DNA of 64,000 nt, from NCBI GenBank assembly GCA_032622095.1, contig CP136065.1, positions 42,631,503-42,695,502 on the forward strand. Direction: 5' to 3'. The translations under genes were made by a program, and so were the position numbers. Under the pieces are notes generated by a model that worked only from the letters and a program-made list of their open reading frames with translations, was not told where the DNA came from and did no database searches. How positions within the stretch are numbered: the stretch's first letter is position 1; every line of letters begins with the position of its first letter. Shown here piece after piece: positions 1-11,693 of the stretch. This stretch comes from Siphonodentalium dalli (taxonomy: Eukaryota > Mollusca > Scaphopoda > Gadilida > Siphonodentaliidae).

Positions 1-895
1 TTCGGCCGAGAACTGGCATGGGCCTATTAATTTGTCCGTGCGACGTGACCTTGACCTTGAAATCGGGTAATTTCAAGGTCAAACGCCCGAATATCTCGGG
101 ATTTAGATGAAACTTGGTATGTGGGGGTATTTTCGGCCGAGGGGTGACATGAGCCTATTAATTTGCCTGTGCGACGTGACCTTGACCTTGAAATCGGGTA
201 ACTTCAAGGTCAAATCGCCAATTTTGATGGGATTTCGACGAAATTTGATACGTGGGGTTACTTTTGTCCACTGATTGTTTTGGACGGGTCCAATCGTGAC
301 CCCGACCAGACATTGACCTTCAAAATGATCAATTCAAGGTCAAATCGGGTAAAACCGGATGGATTTCGACGGGCATGTTTGTCGGGTACTTTTGTCCGGG
401 CAGTGTTTTTGGACTGGTCAAATCGTGACCCCACTTGACCTTGACCTTCAAAATGGACAATTCAAGGTCAAAGCCCGGACGAAGTCGGGTCACCTTCTAG
501 TCAATTATATATTTTGGAAGATCTGTCTGTGTGTCTGTCTGTCTGTGTGTTCGCGATGGACTCGAAAACTTGGTATGTGGGGGTATTTTCGGCCGAGAAC
601 TGGCATAGGCCTATTAATTTGTCCGTGCGACGTGACCTTGACTTTGAAATCGGGTAATTTCCAGGTCAAACGCCCGAATATTACGGGATTTCGATGAAAC
701 TTGGTATGTGGGGGTACTTTCTTATGGCGAGTTTCTTAAGCATATTAATTTGCCCGTGCGACGTGACCTTGACCTTGAAATCGGGTCATTTCAAGGTCAA
801 ACGCCCGAATATCACGGGATGTCGATGAAACTTGGTATATGGGGGTACTTTCGTATGGGGAGTCTCATAAGCATATTCATTTGCCCGTGCGACGT
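1..895. repeat. 131-bp tandem repeat rich in TCAAGGTCA motifs
   Basis: Diverged tandem array. The marker CTTGGTATGTGGGGG or a close variant recurs at about 113, 244, 569, 700 and 831, giving a 131-bp step with a rearranged middle. Most units hold GACCTTGAAAT, a short loop and ATTTCAAGGTC, an 11-bp inverted repeat. The arms contain TCAAGGTCA and its reverse TGACCTTGA, which match the extended half-site bound by ERR/SF-1/Ftz-F1 nuclear receptors. The array runs off the left edge. Open frames inside it show no coding character. Confidence 0.85.
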
Positions 896-2022
896 AACTG
901 AAATAATTTCGAAATTCCATTGAAAACTGAAAGAGGTACGGGTCCTCAAATTTTGCACACCTCGATATGCCCTACTGTCCACAGGCATCAACACTTGTGT
1001 CCGCGCTTTCCCTGAGGAGTTACAGCCCATAGTTGGCAAACCTCTATTTGATTGTACTCTGTTGTCCTCCCGTATCATTCCAGATAACTGCATTTGGTTT
1101 TCATAGTCGTGTTGACCGTTGTCAGCTTAGTCCGAACATACTGCATCAATGAGACATCCGCGAAAATATATCCGCTAATAAATACATTCTGAAAAAAGTC
1201 TAACCGGTACGCACATAGCGAATATGTATATATTAAATCTTATTTCCCCCTTAGCTTCATTGTCAGGCAAAAAAAACAGCATAACGGCATACACCCTATA
1301 GAGGGCGTAATGATTGAGCTCAATCATCGCCATCAAAACCGCCATGTTCTCAGGACTGCAAGCTTTTCAGCAATACAATATCAGGGGACAGTTGTGCCTG
1401 ATTTTTTCTAACAGCTTCATGGGAACATGCCATTAGAGTGTACTGGCCTATATATTTCAGAATAAGTGTGATTGCCTTACGTGTAAGAAAAGATAAAACG
1501 GTACAATCATAACTTTAGAGTCTTATGTACATGTACCATGAAAAGTGCGCTGTTCAAATACATGGCATACTCACGTAGTTCCCCACTTAAATATCGCGGT
1601 ATTGAGTCTCCTCGTCTTCCTCGCGATGCAGTCTGGGTTTAGTGTATATCTCAAAAAATATATGACAACGTATACACAACACAACAACGGGCACAATAAT
1701 TTGGACCTCGTTGATAGGATAGGATATTTTATTTCCAATTTACACATATATCATCATTGACAGTTATATTATATAAAACATTCGAATGATTTAACATTTT
1801 TGGAATAAGTTACGCGAAGAGAGCTTTATTTGCACACTTAGCTGTCATGACTCATAACGGAGTACAATAAGAATTGTTGCGAAATCTCTAAACAGATGAA
1901 TTACGACCTCGTGCATACTCCATTTGTTTACATAAAACAAAACTCCCGATTTAAACTGTCATTTGACTGTAATACAGCATTTACGATATACTCGAGTAAG
2001 TTGTAAATTAGGTTGTTGACAG
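896..2022. other. No gene recognised
   Basis: AT-rich unique-looking sequence. Open frames here (for example 71 codons from 1545) have no recognisable domain, no splice context and ordinary non-coding composition. Confidence 0.5.
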
Positions 2023-2025
2023 TAT

Positions 2026-2989
2026 CCGCCCCTGGTCAAGTGGTCCTGCTAATATGCTATGATTATGGTGGTCCTGCTGAATTGCAATGATGCGGGTAGG
2101 GCAAACTGATGCCGTTATTTTATCTAAAGTTGTAATTTTGCGGTGTTTTGGCGAATCCGAGCGATTTGAGAAAGAAAAAAAAATCAGTGTATATATGTAA
2201 CATTCAAGAAGATATAAATTTTTGAAAGGCATAATAATGCATGCGAATAACCATCCTGCTTATAGTCGAATTTCAACTAATACAACCAGTATTAAAAATA
2301 TTTGGCAATAACTATGTTTTTGAATGTTTGATAAGCATAATGGCTATTCCTGTATATGTCCATATGTGTATATGTAACATTCAAGAACATATAAATTTTT
2401 GAAAGGCATAATAATGCATGCGAATAACCATCTTGCTTATAGTCGAATTTCAACTAATACAACCAGTATTAAAAATATTTGGCAATAACTATGTTTTTGA
2501 ATGTTTGATAAGCATAATGGCTATTCCTGTATATGTCCATATGTGTATATGTAACATTCAAGAACATATAAATTTTTGAAAGGCATAATAATGCATGCGA
2601 ATAACCATCTTGCTTATAGTAGATTTTTAACTAATACAACCAGTATTAAAAATATTTGGCAATAACTATGTTTTTGAATGTTTGATAAGCATAATGGCTT
2701 TTCCTGTATATGTTCATATGTGTATATGTAACATTCAAGAACATATAAATTTTTGAAAGGCATAATAATGCATGCGAATAACCATCTTACTTATAGTCGA
2801 TTTTCAACTAATACAACCAGTATTAAAAATATTTCGCAATAACTATGTTTTTGAATGTTTGATAAGCATAATGGCTTTTCCTGTATATGTTCATATTAAC
2901 AGCATCAGTTTGCCATAACAGCATCATAGCAATTCAGCAGGACCCAACCGCATCATAGCACATTAGCAGGACCACTTGACCAGGGGTGG
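2026..2989. mobile_element. TIR DNA transposon (non-autonomous) with internal 177-bp array
   Basis: The ends are inverted copies: CCGCCCCTGGTCAAGTGGTC at the left and the reverse complement of CCACCCCTGGTCAAGTGGTC at the right. The inverted similarity continues through the GGTCCTGCTAATRTGCTATG motif for about 70 bp. Each terminal repeat itself holds two diverged copies of a GGTCCTGCT..TGCTATGAT module. A TAT trinucleotide flanks both ends (2023-2025, 2990-2992), a possible target-site duplication of TA or TAT. No transposase is encoded. The core is a four-unit 177-bp array. A much shorter relative lies at 57942-58080. Superfamily unresolved. Confidence 0.85.
2188..2896. repeat. 177-bp tandem repeat, four units
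   Basis: Four near-identical 177-bp monomers start at about 2188, 2365, 2542 and 2719. The marker ATAAATTTTTGAAAGGC is at 2214, 2391, 2568 and 2745. The array is bounded by the terminal inverted repeats of the surrounding element, so it is part of the transposon. The monomers differ by only a few bases, indicating recent expansion or homogenisation. Confidence 0.95.
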
Positions 2990-3232
2990 TATCACGTTTT
3001 TCTTCTAAATATATATTTTCTCAAATATAACGATTTTCCAAAAAAATATCACGATGTATCAACCAATATGATATAGACATAATTATATATCACCGGCATA
3101 TTCATATAATGCTGGTTCGTGTATATAAGTGTCAGCTTTTCTACCGGAATGTTCACAGTGGATATCCAGTTAATTCTGGAACTATGAAAAAGAAATCCGC
3201 AGTTGTAAATAAATAAATACTTATTTATTATA

Positions 3233-3472
3233 GTGGGACGAATTAATCGCGATAAACAGTATGGCAATCGTTTCGATCCGACAATGTGGGCCACTGCTTA
3301 TATTCCATGTGTAAGAATAATGTTTTGTGATGCTATTTGGATATACAATTTATGAGAATACGTGTAACACTTAATTTGAGCAAGAGTATCCTCTATTCTC
3401 ACCAAATATCCACATTATGCAAAGGGTTTGACCTCACTTTAACATGGGCAACGCCGGGTAACCCTGCTAGTT
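3233..3472. repeat. Dispersed repeat with Helitron-like 3' end, copy 1
   Basis: Related to 21006-21192: both share a GGGACGAATT start, a TGTGGGCCACT or GGTGGGCCACT block, a CTCTATTC.CACCAAAT block and a terminal GGTAACCCTGCTAG or TGTAACCCTGCTAA. The last bases (CTAG here, CTAA in copy 2), followed by T and preceded by a GC-rich potential hairpin, fit the CTRR terminus inserted at A/T that is typical of Helitrons. No Rep/helicase sequence is present. The assignment rests on the terminus only. Confidence 0.5.
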
Positions 3473-3475
3473 ATA

Positions 3476-4235
3476 TATATTCGCAATAAGTATACATCCA
3501 GGTAAATTTTATCCTTGTGATATATATTGAACATTGATAGTTTTATGATCAAATTTCTTTGAGGCTTTCACAAAAAATGTGTGAATGTTCAACCAATTTT
3601 GCAACTTAAAACGGGCATTATGTTAGAGTCATCAATACTATAAATGAATCAATGTGAATACATTGTGAAATAGCGTTTGTGACTTGTGAATGAGAATAAA
3701 CCTGATTAAAGTTCATTTTTAAACATCAAAGTAATTTGCATGACTAACATTATTGTTAGGGAGTATGGTTATGTTGTTTTTTCAAAAATACACAAGAGTT
3801 TGGAGAGGGATATACACATACATTACATGGTCATAATAAGTACACCTTCTTGTAATTTGCTGTCGATATTTGTGTTCCCAATCTGGTAATTTTTATTTAA
3901 GAATGTTTAAAAAAAAAATTCGACATAGAACGCGGATTATGTTAAACTCTTCAATGTCGTACAGTGTATCAATGCAATGACACTCTCTATAATAATTTTA
4001 TGACAATTGAGCGGGAAAAAACCCTGATCATTGAGGATCATTGTACATTTTTGGATATAAAGGACATTTACATAACTGCCATTATTTTCTAGGTGGATGG
4101 GTTACGTTTATTTTTAGTAGATAAGGAAATTTGGACAGGGATATACATATTCATGATATCGTCATAAGAGGTATATATTCAGGTCAATTTTGGTTTATGT
4201 AGCTATATTAAATTTGAATATGAATTTTTTTTAAA
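3476..4235. repeat. Diverged ~330-bp tandem repeat
   Basis: Blocks recur about 330-345 bp apart. GGGATATACACATACATTAC..GGTCATAATAAG (about 3808) matches GGGATATACATATTCATGAT..CGTCATAAGAGG (about 4138). The ATTATGTTA..TCAAT..T block near 3618 matches the one near 3937. Divergence is high, so this is an old duplication. Confidence 0.6.
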
Positions 4236-6829
4236 TAATGCACATGTTATTATACGAGGAATCTAATGCCAAATTGGCACCCTTTGAGTTAGGGTGGGGT
4301 TGCGACCGACACCAACATTGATAAAACACTCGTACTTGGGCGTAAATATTATGAAACTACAGTATGGTGTGGTAACTTCGAATTCAACCATTGAGACAAT
4401 GTTTTGAACATCACATTATGTTCTTCTGATAAGAATGCACAATCCGATTGCTCTCTCGCACCGGTTTATCATATTGGTTTGGTTCCTTGTATCTTCGGGA
4501 TTTTTTTCGTGGGGATTTTGGAAACCATGTTTTTGGAAAAGGTAGATCCTACATAGTTTGGAAATCCATGTATCCATTTTTTACGACGCACCCTGGTGGC
4601 CATTTTGAATTTTTTTTTAATTTCCACCAAAAAACTAATATTAACCTGGTTTTCCATTGTTTGTTCACATCCTATGGATATATATATTCCATTAAAGGAT
4701 ACCTGTCAATTGAAAACGCACCAATGATTCAGTTCTGGTGGATCTGTAACATGGCCACCTAACAAGAAGCTCAAAAATGTTGAAAAAAGCTATCAAAATT
4801 CTGGTTTTGACCCAAAATGCACCAGTCAAGAATCACAACGCCCAGCGTTATAGCTCAAATTCATACCTATACTAGTAGTCCAGTGGATTAACACAACATG
4901 GTGGCTGTCCGAACTAAAGCATGAAACTTGGAACATATGTTCTTTGAACTAAGTGAAATCCATGTTGGTGGGAGTTCCCAGATAACTGTCACGTGTAAGC
5001 CGTAAATCTGATTGGAGAAAACAAGCAATACCTGTTCCTTTGAAACTAATTTGTATGGTTTGATATCAGCATGTATTTTGGTAGTGCAATTGGTTGCCTG
5101 CTTCATGATCGAAACCGCAGGAGATAGTGTTCCCAGGGTCACCCAGTAAGGTCAGGGTAATTTTATGAATTGTTTATTTGTGACGGGTAATTATACATTG
5201 ACCTGCCCAAAAATGCATATTTCGCATATAACCCCCAACCGCGTGATGGAAGAAAACTCGCATGTTTATAACCTTCAATTTGACGTATTAATGGTCTTCT
5301 ATGTGTATTCTGTTTTCCTATTTTAACTTATCAATGTAATACCCGGGGCCTGAATATTCAGATTATATTGTTCAGCTGCACATTTAGAGCAGTATAGGAT
5401 CAAACATGACCATATTTGGAGTATAAAAATACATTTATACTGTATATATTTACATACATACTGAGTGTGAGTATCACTAAATCCAGCATTCCGATTGGTC
5501 GGCGCCCACGTGACTAGTTGCAATTATTTCTCGGTGAACGCGCAAGAAAGTCATAATTGCAAGCATAATTACATCGACGCGTCATTGATTTTGGAGAAGA
5601 AGAACGCGTAATGTTTTGGGCGCATTTGCACTCGCGCAGGATTGACTTAATAAATTATCAGGTTTCAATATAAAGAACCTCGTTTTGAAATTGTTAGTGT
5701 TAACTTTTGCCAATATAAAATTAAGTTCTAAAACAAAGCACGAAAGGTTCGGGTTTTACACAAGTTATGACCACTTACCTCACGAACCTTCACTCAAAGT
5801 ATATATGTTTGGCCATTTGTCCCCCAGTCGAGATAGCGCCTTGGTATGTCACCTCCTTAGCAGACTTAATGTTGACACCGTTACAGCAGATTACATATTT
5901 GGGCAGTTTGTTGATTCTACGTTTGAAACTAAATACGACGGATTATATTTTGCCAAAATGAAGTGACAATGTATTGTGAACTAGCAGTGGCTTAGGGATG
6001 TTAACTCTGTACTCGGCTGATTTACCATACAATTTGAATGATTTCCGAAACTATCAACGTGTTAGTCAGCTGTATACAGAAATAACTTTCAATTTACAGT
6101 TGCAACGGCATCATTCACATACCATAAAACAATATTTGATTACAATACAAATACTTTCCAATTTGATGATTAAAATTAAAATACAAATACTTTTTCGGTC
6201 ATCTTCTCGTCATGATTGCTGATCTCATCATCGTACTCTTTATGATTGTGGTTCAAATGATACTGTTCACACAGCATCCAACACATGCTACTATGTATAT
6301 GTTCTTTCAAGTTTGATATCGGCAAACAAAACAGCACACAGAGACGAAAACGATTGGCCAGTGAGTAATCACAAGAGACCAATCAACTCTTCACACGGAC
6401 CTTATACATCTGACCATCTCTAATAACCTGCTGGGATAAAAATAATTTTCCGTCTAATTCACTCGGTTCAAACGTCGAAAGGAATATTTCCACACGATTT
6501 GTCCAGAACATATGGATGCAATAGGCATCAATTCCAAGATATGTGTACAATAGAACCGACACGGAATATTAAATCTATGGCCATATATAACTATTACAGA
6601 GTTCCATGGATCCGAATCAATATTCAACGCATGATTTGTTATGGCACTTGAGTGTTTGGAGGAGGTCGGTGTTTTTAGAGTTCCGCTGCAGCCAAGGTTT
6701 TGAAACTGTCAGCAGATTGCTCGAGAACATACACTAGAACTGTCATATATTTAAGTTTGTTCCGTGCGGGGCTTGTCCTCAGAAAATGTGAATGTCGTGT
6801 AAAGTTTGTCCCGATTATATTGAAGCGGC
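4236..6829. other. No gene recognised
   Basis: Open frames of 60-106 codons occur (for example 4448-4762 + and 5685-5966 +) but show no domain, splice pattern or signal peptide that I recognise. The stretch GGTGGCCATTTTGAATTT near 4595 resembles wording common in dispersed invertebrate repeats. A slightly more GC-rich stretch at about 5490-5650 contains CCACGTGA, but nothing ties it to a gene. Confidence 0.4.
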
Positions 6830-6839
6830 TTGAGTTTTT

Positions 6840-8130
6840 ATTTTTTTTATTTTTTCGACGATGTTGGTAAGTTTCTCATCTTTTTGATTTTGATAAAAAG
6901 TCGTCTATTGGCAGAGATCGTGTTGTGTCGTAAACTTTCGAGAGTAGCCAAAGCCGATTTAGTTCGCTGCGTATTTCCAGATTGTCTAGTTGCTGGTACT
7001 TTTAGTGTGTTGGTTATGCGTAGGACAGGCTGCGTTATATGTCGAGTGCAGTGATGTTCTTTAGTTGATGGGGGTTCCCATAATGATGAAGCCTATTCGA
7101 GTTGAGACCGGGCAACGAGGAAAACATACATCAGGACAGTGCTTTAAGTTGAGGATATACCAGATGCAACGGCTGTTGTTTACTTCTTCGCAATGGTGTT
7201 TATGTGAGACTCCCACTTCAGATCATCTGATAACTGGACTCGCAGGATTTGTTCGGGTGGACACGTTGTAGAATATGGTTGCCAGTGGAAGACTACTAGA
7301 AGTGTGAGGATTATGATTTAATGCTCAATAGGTAGCATTATTTGCATTAAACCCCACACCCCAGTTCTTTGCCTTCTCGTCTAGTTTGTGTAGATTGTTC
7401 TGTAGTGCCTGATGGTCAGACCCATGTTATCTTGTTCGGTAGATGAGGCAGTAATCTTGGACATACACTTATGATGATAGAACATTCGTGTATATGACTG
7501 ATAAATACCAAATGGTCAAGTACATGTCACGTTCCAAGTGGCACTCATGCCACGAGTGTTGACTCCAATGCTAGTCCATTTATTACAAATCTCATAGTAA
7601 TTTTTGTGAGGAACTTTGTCAGTCATTTATGGACTTCACTTCTGATATCATAGTTACCCAGTTTGGCGATAAGCTTATCGTGGGCACGGTGTAAAATGTC
7701 TTGGCAAAGACACATCAGTCTGTTTCCCAGCATAACAGGATTTATCCAGTTTCTGATAAGCTAACGGTTGTGTCTCATGACTGGCCCTTTCTGAATCCAT
7801 GTTGTTTTTGAGAGAATTCTATTCGCTTCAATGTGGTTTAGAATTTCCTTGAAATGATATGCTCTAACGGTGAACAATAGAAACAGATCATGAGAAATGA
7901 GGTTCGGTAAATTTCTGGTAGGTATATGTAGGCCAATTTGAATACGGAAATGTTTGCCTTTAGCCAGTCATATGGTAGTGTGCCCCCCTGTAATGATTTG
8001 TTGAATGTGGCTAATAGAGACAGAGCTAATTCTTCGGCACATATTTTGAGTAACTGGTTCGGTATGAAATCAGGATATAGGGCTTTTACCCATGGAATGA
8101 CATTGTGGTGTTGTCTTTCGTAAATACAGA
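6840..8130 (-). pseudogene. LINE reverse-transcriptase relic (CR1/Jockey-like clade)
   Basis: Read on the minus strand, fragments in shifting frames follow the order of a non-LTR retrotransposon reverse transcriptase. DFIPNQLLKICAEELA lies near 8040-8090, then a KANISVFK stretch, HGFRKGQS at about 7779-7801, a DKLIAKLGNYGIRSEVHKWL-like block near 7640-7680, CLIYR (next to the catalytic YADD position) at 7436-7450, LDEKAKNWGVGFNAN at about 7337-7385, and QLSDDLKWESHINTIAKK at 7185-7232. Thumb and tail segments (VARSQLE, TLESLRHN.ISANRRL) continue to about 6840. Many stops and frameshifts are present and the catalytic Asp-Asp pair is corrupted, so it is dead. The 5' part (endonuclease) is absent. 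It ends against a minisatellite. Confidence 0.9.
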
Positions 8131-8159
8131 CAGGAATTGGTCCAATAGCATTTGTTGTC

Positions 8160-8640
8160 TCGATGTCGTTAGTTTTTAGGAATTGCCTTTCTTTAGTGGG
8201 GGTATGTCGATGTGCTTGCGTCTTGCCTTTCTTTAGTGGGGGTATATCGATGTTGTCTCGACGTCGTCATTTGTTAGGGAATTTACTTTCTTTAGTGGGG
8301 GTATGTCGACGTGGTCGCGTCTTGCCTTTCTTTAGTGGGGGTATATCGATGTTGTCTCGACGTCGTCATTTGTTAGGGAATTTACTTTCTTTAGTGGGGG
8401 TATGTCGACGTGGTCGCGTCTTGCCTTTCTTTAGTGGGGGTATATCGATGTTGTCTCGACGTCGTCAGTTGTTAGGGAATTGACTTTCTTTAGTGGGGGT
8501 ATATCGATGTTGTCTCGACGTCGTCAGTTGTTAGGGAATTGCCTTTCTTTAGTGGGGGTTATGTCGATGTTGTATCGATATCGCCAGTGTTTAGGTCATT
8601 GCCTTTCTCTAGTGGGGCTATGTCGATGTTGTCGCGTCTC
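8160..8640. repeat. 99-bp minisatellite (two ~50-bp submotifs)
   Basis: CTTTCTTTAGTGGGGGTATRT recurs throughout. The full unit, marked by CTTGCCTTTC, steps 99 bp (8222, 8321, 8420), then decays into shorter units to about 8640. Because 99 is divisible by three, a 106-codon open frame survives on the + strand. It is a by-product of the repeat and not evidence of a gene. Confidence 0.9.
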
Positions 8641-8884
8641 TTCTAAGTAATCCCACTGATTGTGTTTCTGTGTCTGGTGTGTTAACGTTGCCATTGTCCT
8701 GGCAAACCTTTTTAGGTAACCGCTGCACTAGTCCGATGATCTAATTTCCATTACAAACAGATTCACCAGAGGTCTATAAATAAGCATATACTCTATGACG
8801 GGTACACTGGGTGGTAAGGCCGTGCCACTTTGTGCCACCCAATTATAGCACCAACCCCGGACCGTTATGATAATTAGTTATAAA

Positions 8885-11378
8885 ATCGACATGCTTTCAT
8901 CAATTTAGAAGTCATTTTTTAAAGCTGGCGACAAATTTGACCACGCACCAACCACCTCACACGTATTGTTTTTTGACACTCCGACATGTATGCCGACCAG
9001 ACTGACGTAGATTAAAATGGTAGCTGTGATAATGATGAAATGATTATAAGAGATATGTATCTTAATATCGACATGCTTTCATCAATTTAGAAGTCATTTT
9101 TTAAAGCTTGCGACAAATTTGACCACGCACCAACCACCTCACACGTATTGTTTTTTGACAATCCGACATGTATGCCGACCAGACTGACGTAGATTAAAAT
9201 GGTAGCTGTGATAATGATGAAATGATTATAAGAGATATGTATCTTAATATCTACATGCTTTCATCAATTTAGAAGTCATTTTTTAAAGCTGGCGACAAAT
9301 GTGACCACCCGACATGTATGCCGACCAGACGTAGATTAAAATGGTAGCTGTGATAATGATGAAATGATTATAAGAGATATGTATCTTAATATCGACATGC
9401 TTTCATCAATTTAGAAGTCATTTTTTAAAGCTGGCGACAAATTTGACCACCCGACATGTATGCCGACCAGACGTAGATTAAAATGGTAGCTGTGATAATG
9501 ATGAAATGATTATAAGAGATATGTATCTTAATATCGACATGCTTTCATCAATTTAGAAGTCATTTTTTAAAGCTGTCGACAAATTTGACCACCCGACATG
9601 TATGCCGACCAGACGTAGATTAAAATGGTAGCTGCGATAATGATGAAATGATTATAAGAGATATGTATCTTAATATCGACATGCTTTCATCAATTTAGAA
9701 GTCATTTTTTAAAGCTGTCGACAAATTTGACCACCCGACATGTATGCCGACCAGACGTAGATTAAAATGGTAGCTGTGATAATGATGAAATGATTATAAG
9801 AGATATGTATCTTAATATCGACATGCTTTCATCAATTTAGAAATCATTTTTTAAAGCTGGCGACAAATTTGACCACCCGACATGTATGCCGACCAGACGT
9901 AGATTAAAATGGTAGCTGTGATAATGATGAAATGATTATAAGAGATATGTATCTTAATATCGACATGCTTTCATCAATTTAGAAGTCATTTTTTAAAGCT
10001 GTCGACAAATTTGACCACCCGACATGTATGCCGACCAGACGTAGATTAAAATGGTAGCTGCGATAATGATGAAATGATTATAAGAGATATGTATCTTAAT
10101 ATCGACATGCTTTCATCAATTTAGAAGTCATTTTTTAAAGCTGGCGACAAATTTGACCACCCGACATGTATGCCGACCAGACGTAGATTAAAATGGTAGC
10201 TGTGATAATGATGAAATGATTATAAGAGATATGTATCTTAATATCGACATGCTTTCATCAATTTAGAAGTCATTTTTTAAAGCTGGCGACAAATTTGACC
10301 ACCCGACATGTATGCCGACCAGACGTAGATTAAAATGGTAGCTGTGATAATGATGAAATGATTATAAGAGATATGTATCTTAATATCGACATGCTTTCAT
10401 CAATTTAGAAATCATTTTTTAAAGCTGTCGACAAATTTGACCACCCGACATGTATGCCGACCAGACGTAGATTAAAATGGTAGCTGCGATAATGATGAAA
10501 TGATTATAAGAGATATGTATCTTAATATCGACATGCTTTCATCAATTTAGAAGTCATTTTTTACAGCTGGCGACAAATTTGACCACCCGACATGTATGCC
10601 GACCAGACGTAGATTAAAATGGTAGCTGTGATAATGATGAAATGATTATAAGAGATATGTATCTTAATATCGACATGCTTTCATCAATTTAGAAGTCATT
10701 TTTTAAAGCTGGCGACAAATTTGACCACCCGACATGTATGCCGACCAGACGTAGATTAAAATGGTAGCTGTGATAATGATGAAATGATTATAAGAGATAT
10801 GTATCTTAATATCGACATGCTTTCATCAATTTAGAAGTCATTTTTTAAAGCTGGCGACAAATTTGACCACCCGACATGTATGCCGACCAGACGTAGATTA
10901 AAATGGTAGCTGTGATAATGATGAAATGATTATAAGAGATATGTATCTTAATATCGACATGCTTTCATCAATTTAGAAGTCATTTTTTAAAGCTGGCGAC
11001 AAATTTGACCACCCGACATGTATGCCGACCAGACGTAGATTAAAATGGTAGCTGTGATAATGATGAAATGATTATAAGAGATAGGTATCTTAATATCGAC
11101 ATGCTTTCATCAATTTAGAAGTCATTTTTTAAAGCTGGCGACAAATTTGACCACCCGACATGTATGCCGACCAGACGTAGATTAAAATGGTAGCTGTGAT
11201 AATGATGAAATGATTATAAGAGATAGGTATCTTAATATCGACATGCTTTCATCAATTTAGAAGTCATTTTTTAAAGCTGGCGACAAATTTGACCACCCGA
11301 CATGTATGCCGACCAGACGTAGATTAAAATGGTAGCTGTGATAATGATGATATGATTATAAGAGATAGGTATCTTAAT
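8885..11378. repeat. Satellite array, 17 units of 182 then 142 bp
   Basis: Units begin with ATCGACATGCTTTCATCAAT. Starts are 8885, 9067 and 9249 (first two units 182 bp), then every 142 bp to 11237, with the last unit ending about 11378. The 182-bp units carry an extra 36-bp block (ACCTCACACGTATTG region) and an extra 4 bp (CTGA) that all later units lack. Units differ by very few bases. Variants cluster: GTCGAC versus GGCGAC alternates in the middle, and ATAGGTATC replaces ATATGTATC only in the last three units. The array ends about 70 bp upstream of a lectin exon. Confidence 0.97.
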
Positions 11379-11447
11379 ATTCATAAATTGCTTCTAAGAA
11401 ACATAACTAAACACTGAACATTTTTCAACTATTAACTATGATGGCAG

Positions 11448-11624
11448 GTTGTCCGAGCCCTTATATATGGAATTCTGCTGCCGGTGGATGCATATATATT
11501 TCAACGGGTGGCGATGCAACTAGTAGTCACCTGGAAGCCAGACAAGCATGTCAGAACCTGTTGTCCGGCCACCTCATGCGGTTCTCAAGCAATTCAGTAT
11601 TAGAAGCACTCAGACCATTGTTAT
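11448..11624 (+). CDS. C-type lectin-like domain gene, N-terminal half exon
   Basis: This internal exon encodes the first half of a C-type lectin-like domain, a fold used by secreted or membrane proteins for carbohydrate or protein recognition, often in invertebrate immunity. Visible features are a CPSPYIW..GGCIYI start (the extra N-terminal cysteine pair of long-form domains), the helix-1 type SHLEARQACQNL, and SGHLMRFSSNSVLEALRPLL. The acceptor is TATGATGGCAG before 11448 and the donor GTAAGT starts at 11625. The exon is 177 bp with phase 1 at both ends, and it joins the 13490 exon in frame (Tyr at the junction). An ATG at 11438 lies in the intron side of the acceptor and would give a protein without signal peptide, so I prefer splicing from an undetected upstream exon. 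Confidence 0.85.
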
Positions 11625-11693
11625 GTAAGTATGTACTGATGATCCTTTAGATATACCCGGTCCGATTTTAAACCAAATAATTAAGAAATTCTG

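Noticed and set aside
4448-4762. 104-codon + frame overlapping a 62-codon minus frame
   Set aside because: No start context, domain or splice support, and part resembles dispersed-repeat wording.
8163-8483. 106-codon repeat protein
   Set aside because: In-frame only because the minisatellite period is 99 bp.
8885-11378. CRISPR array
   Set aside because: Units are contiguous near-identical satellite monomers without unique spacers, in an animal genome.
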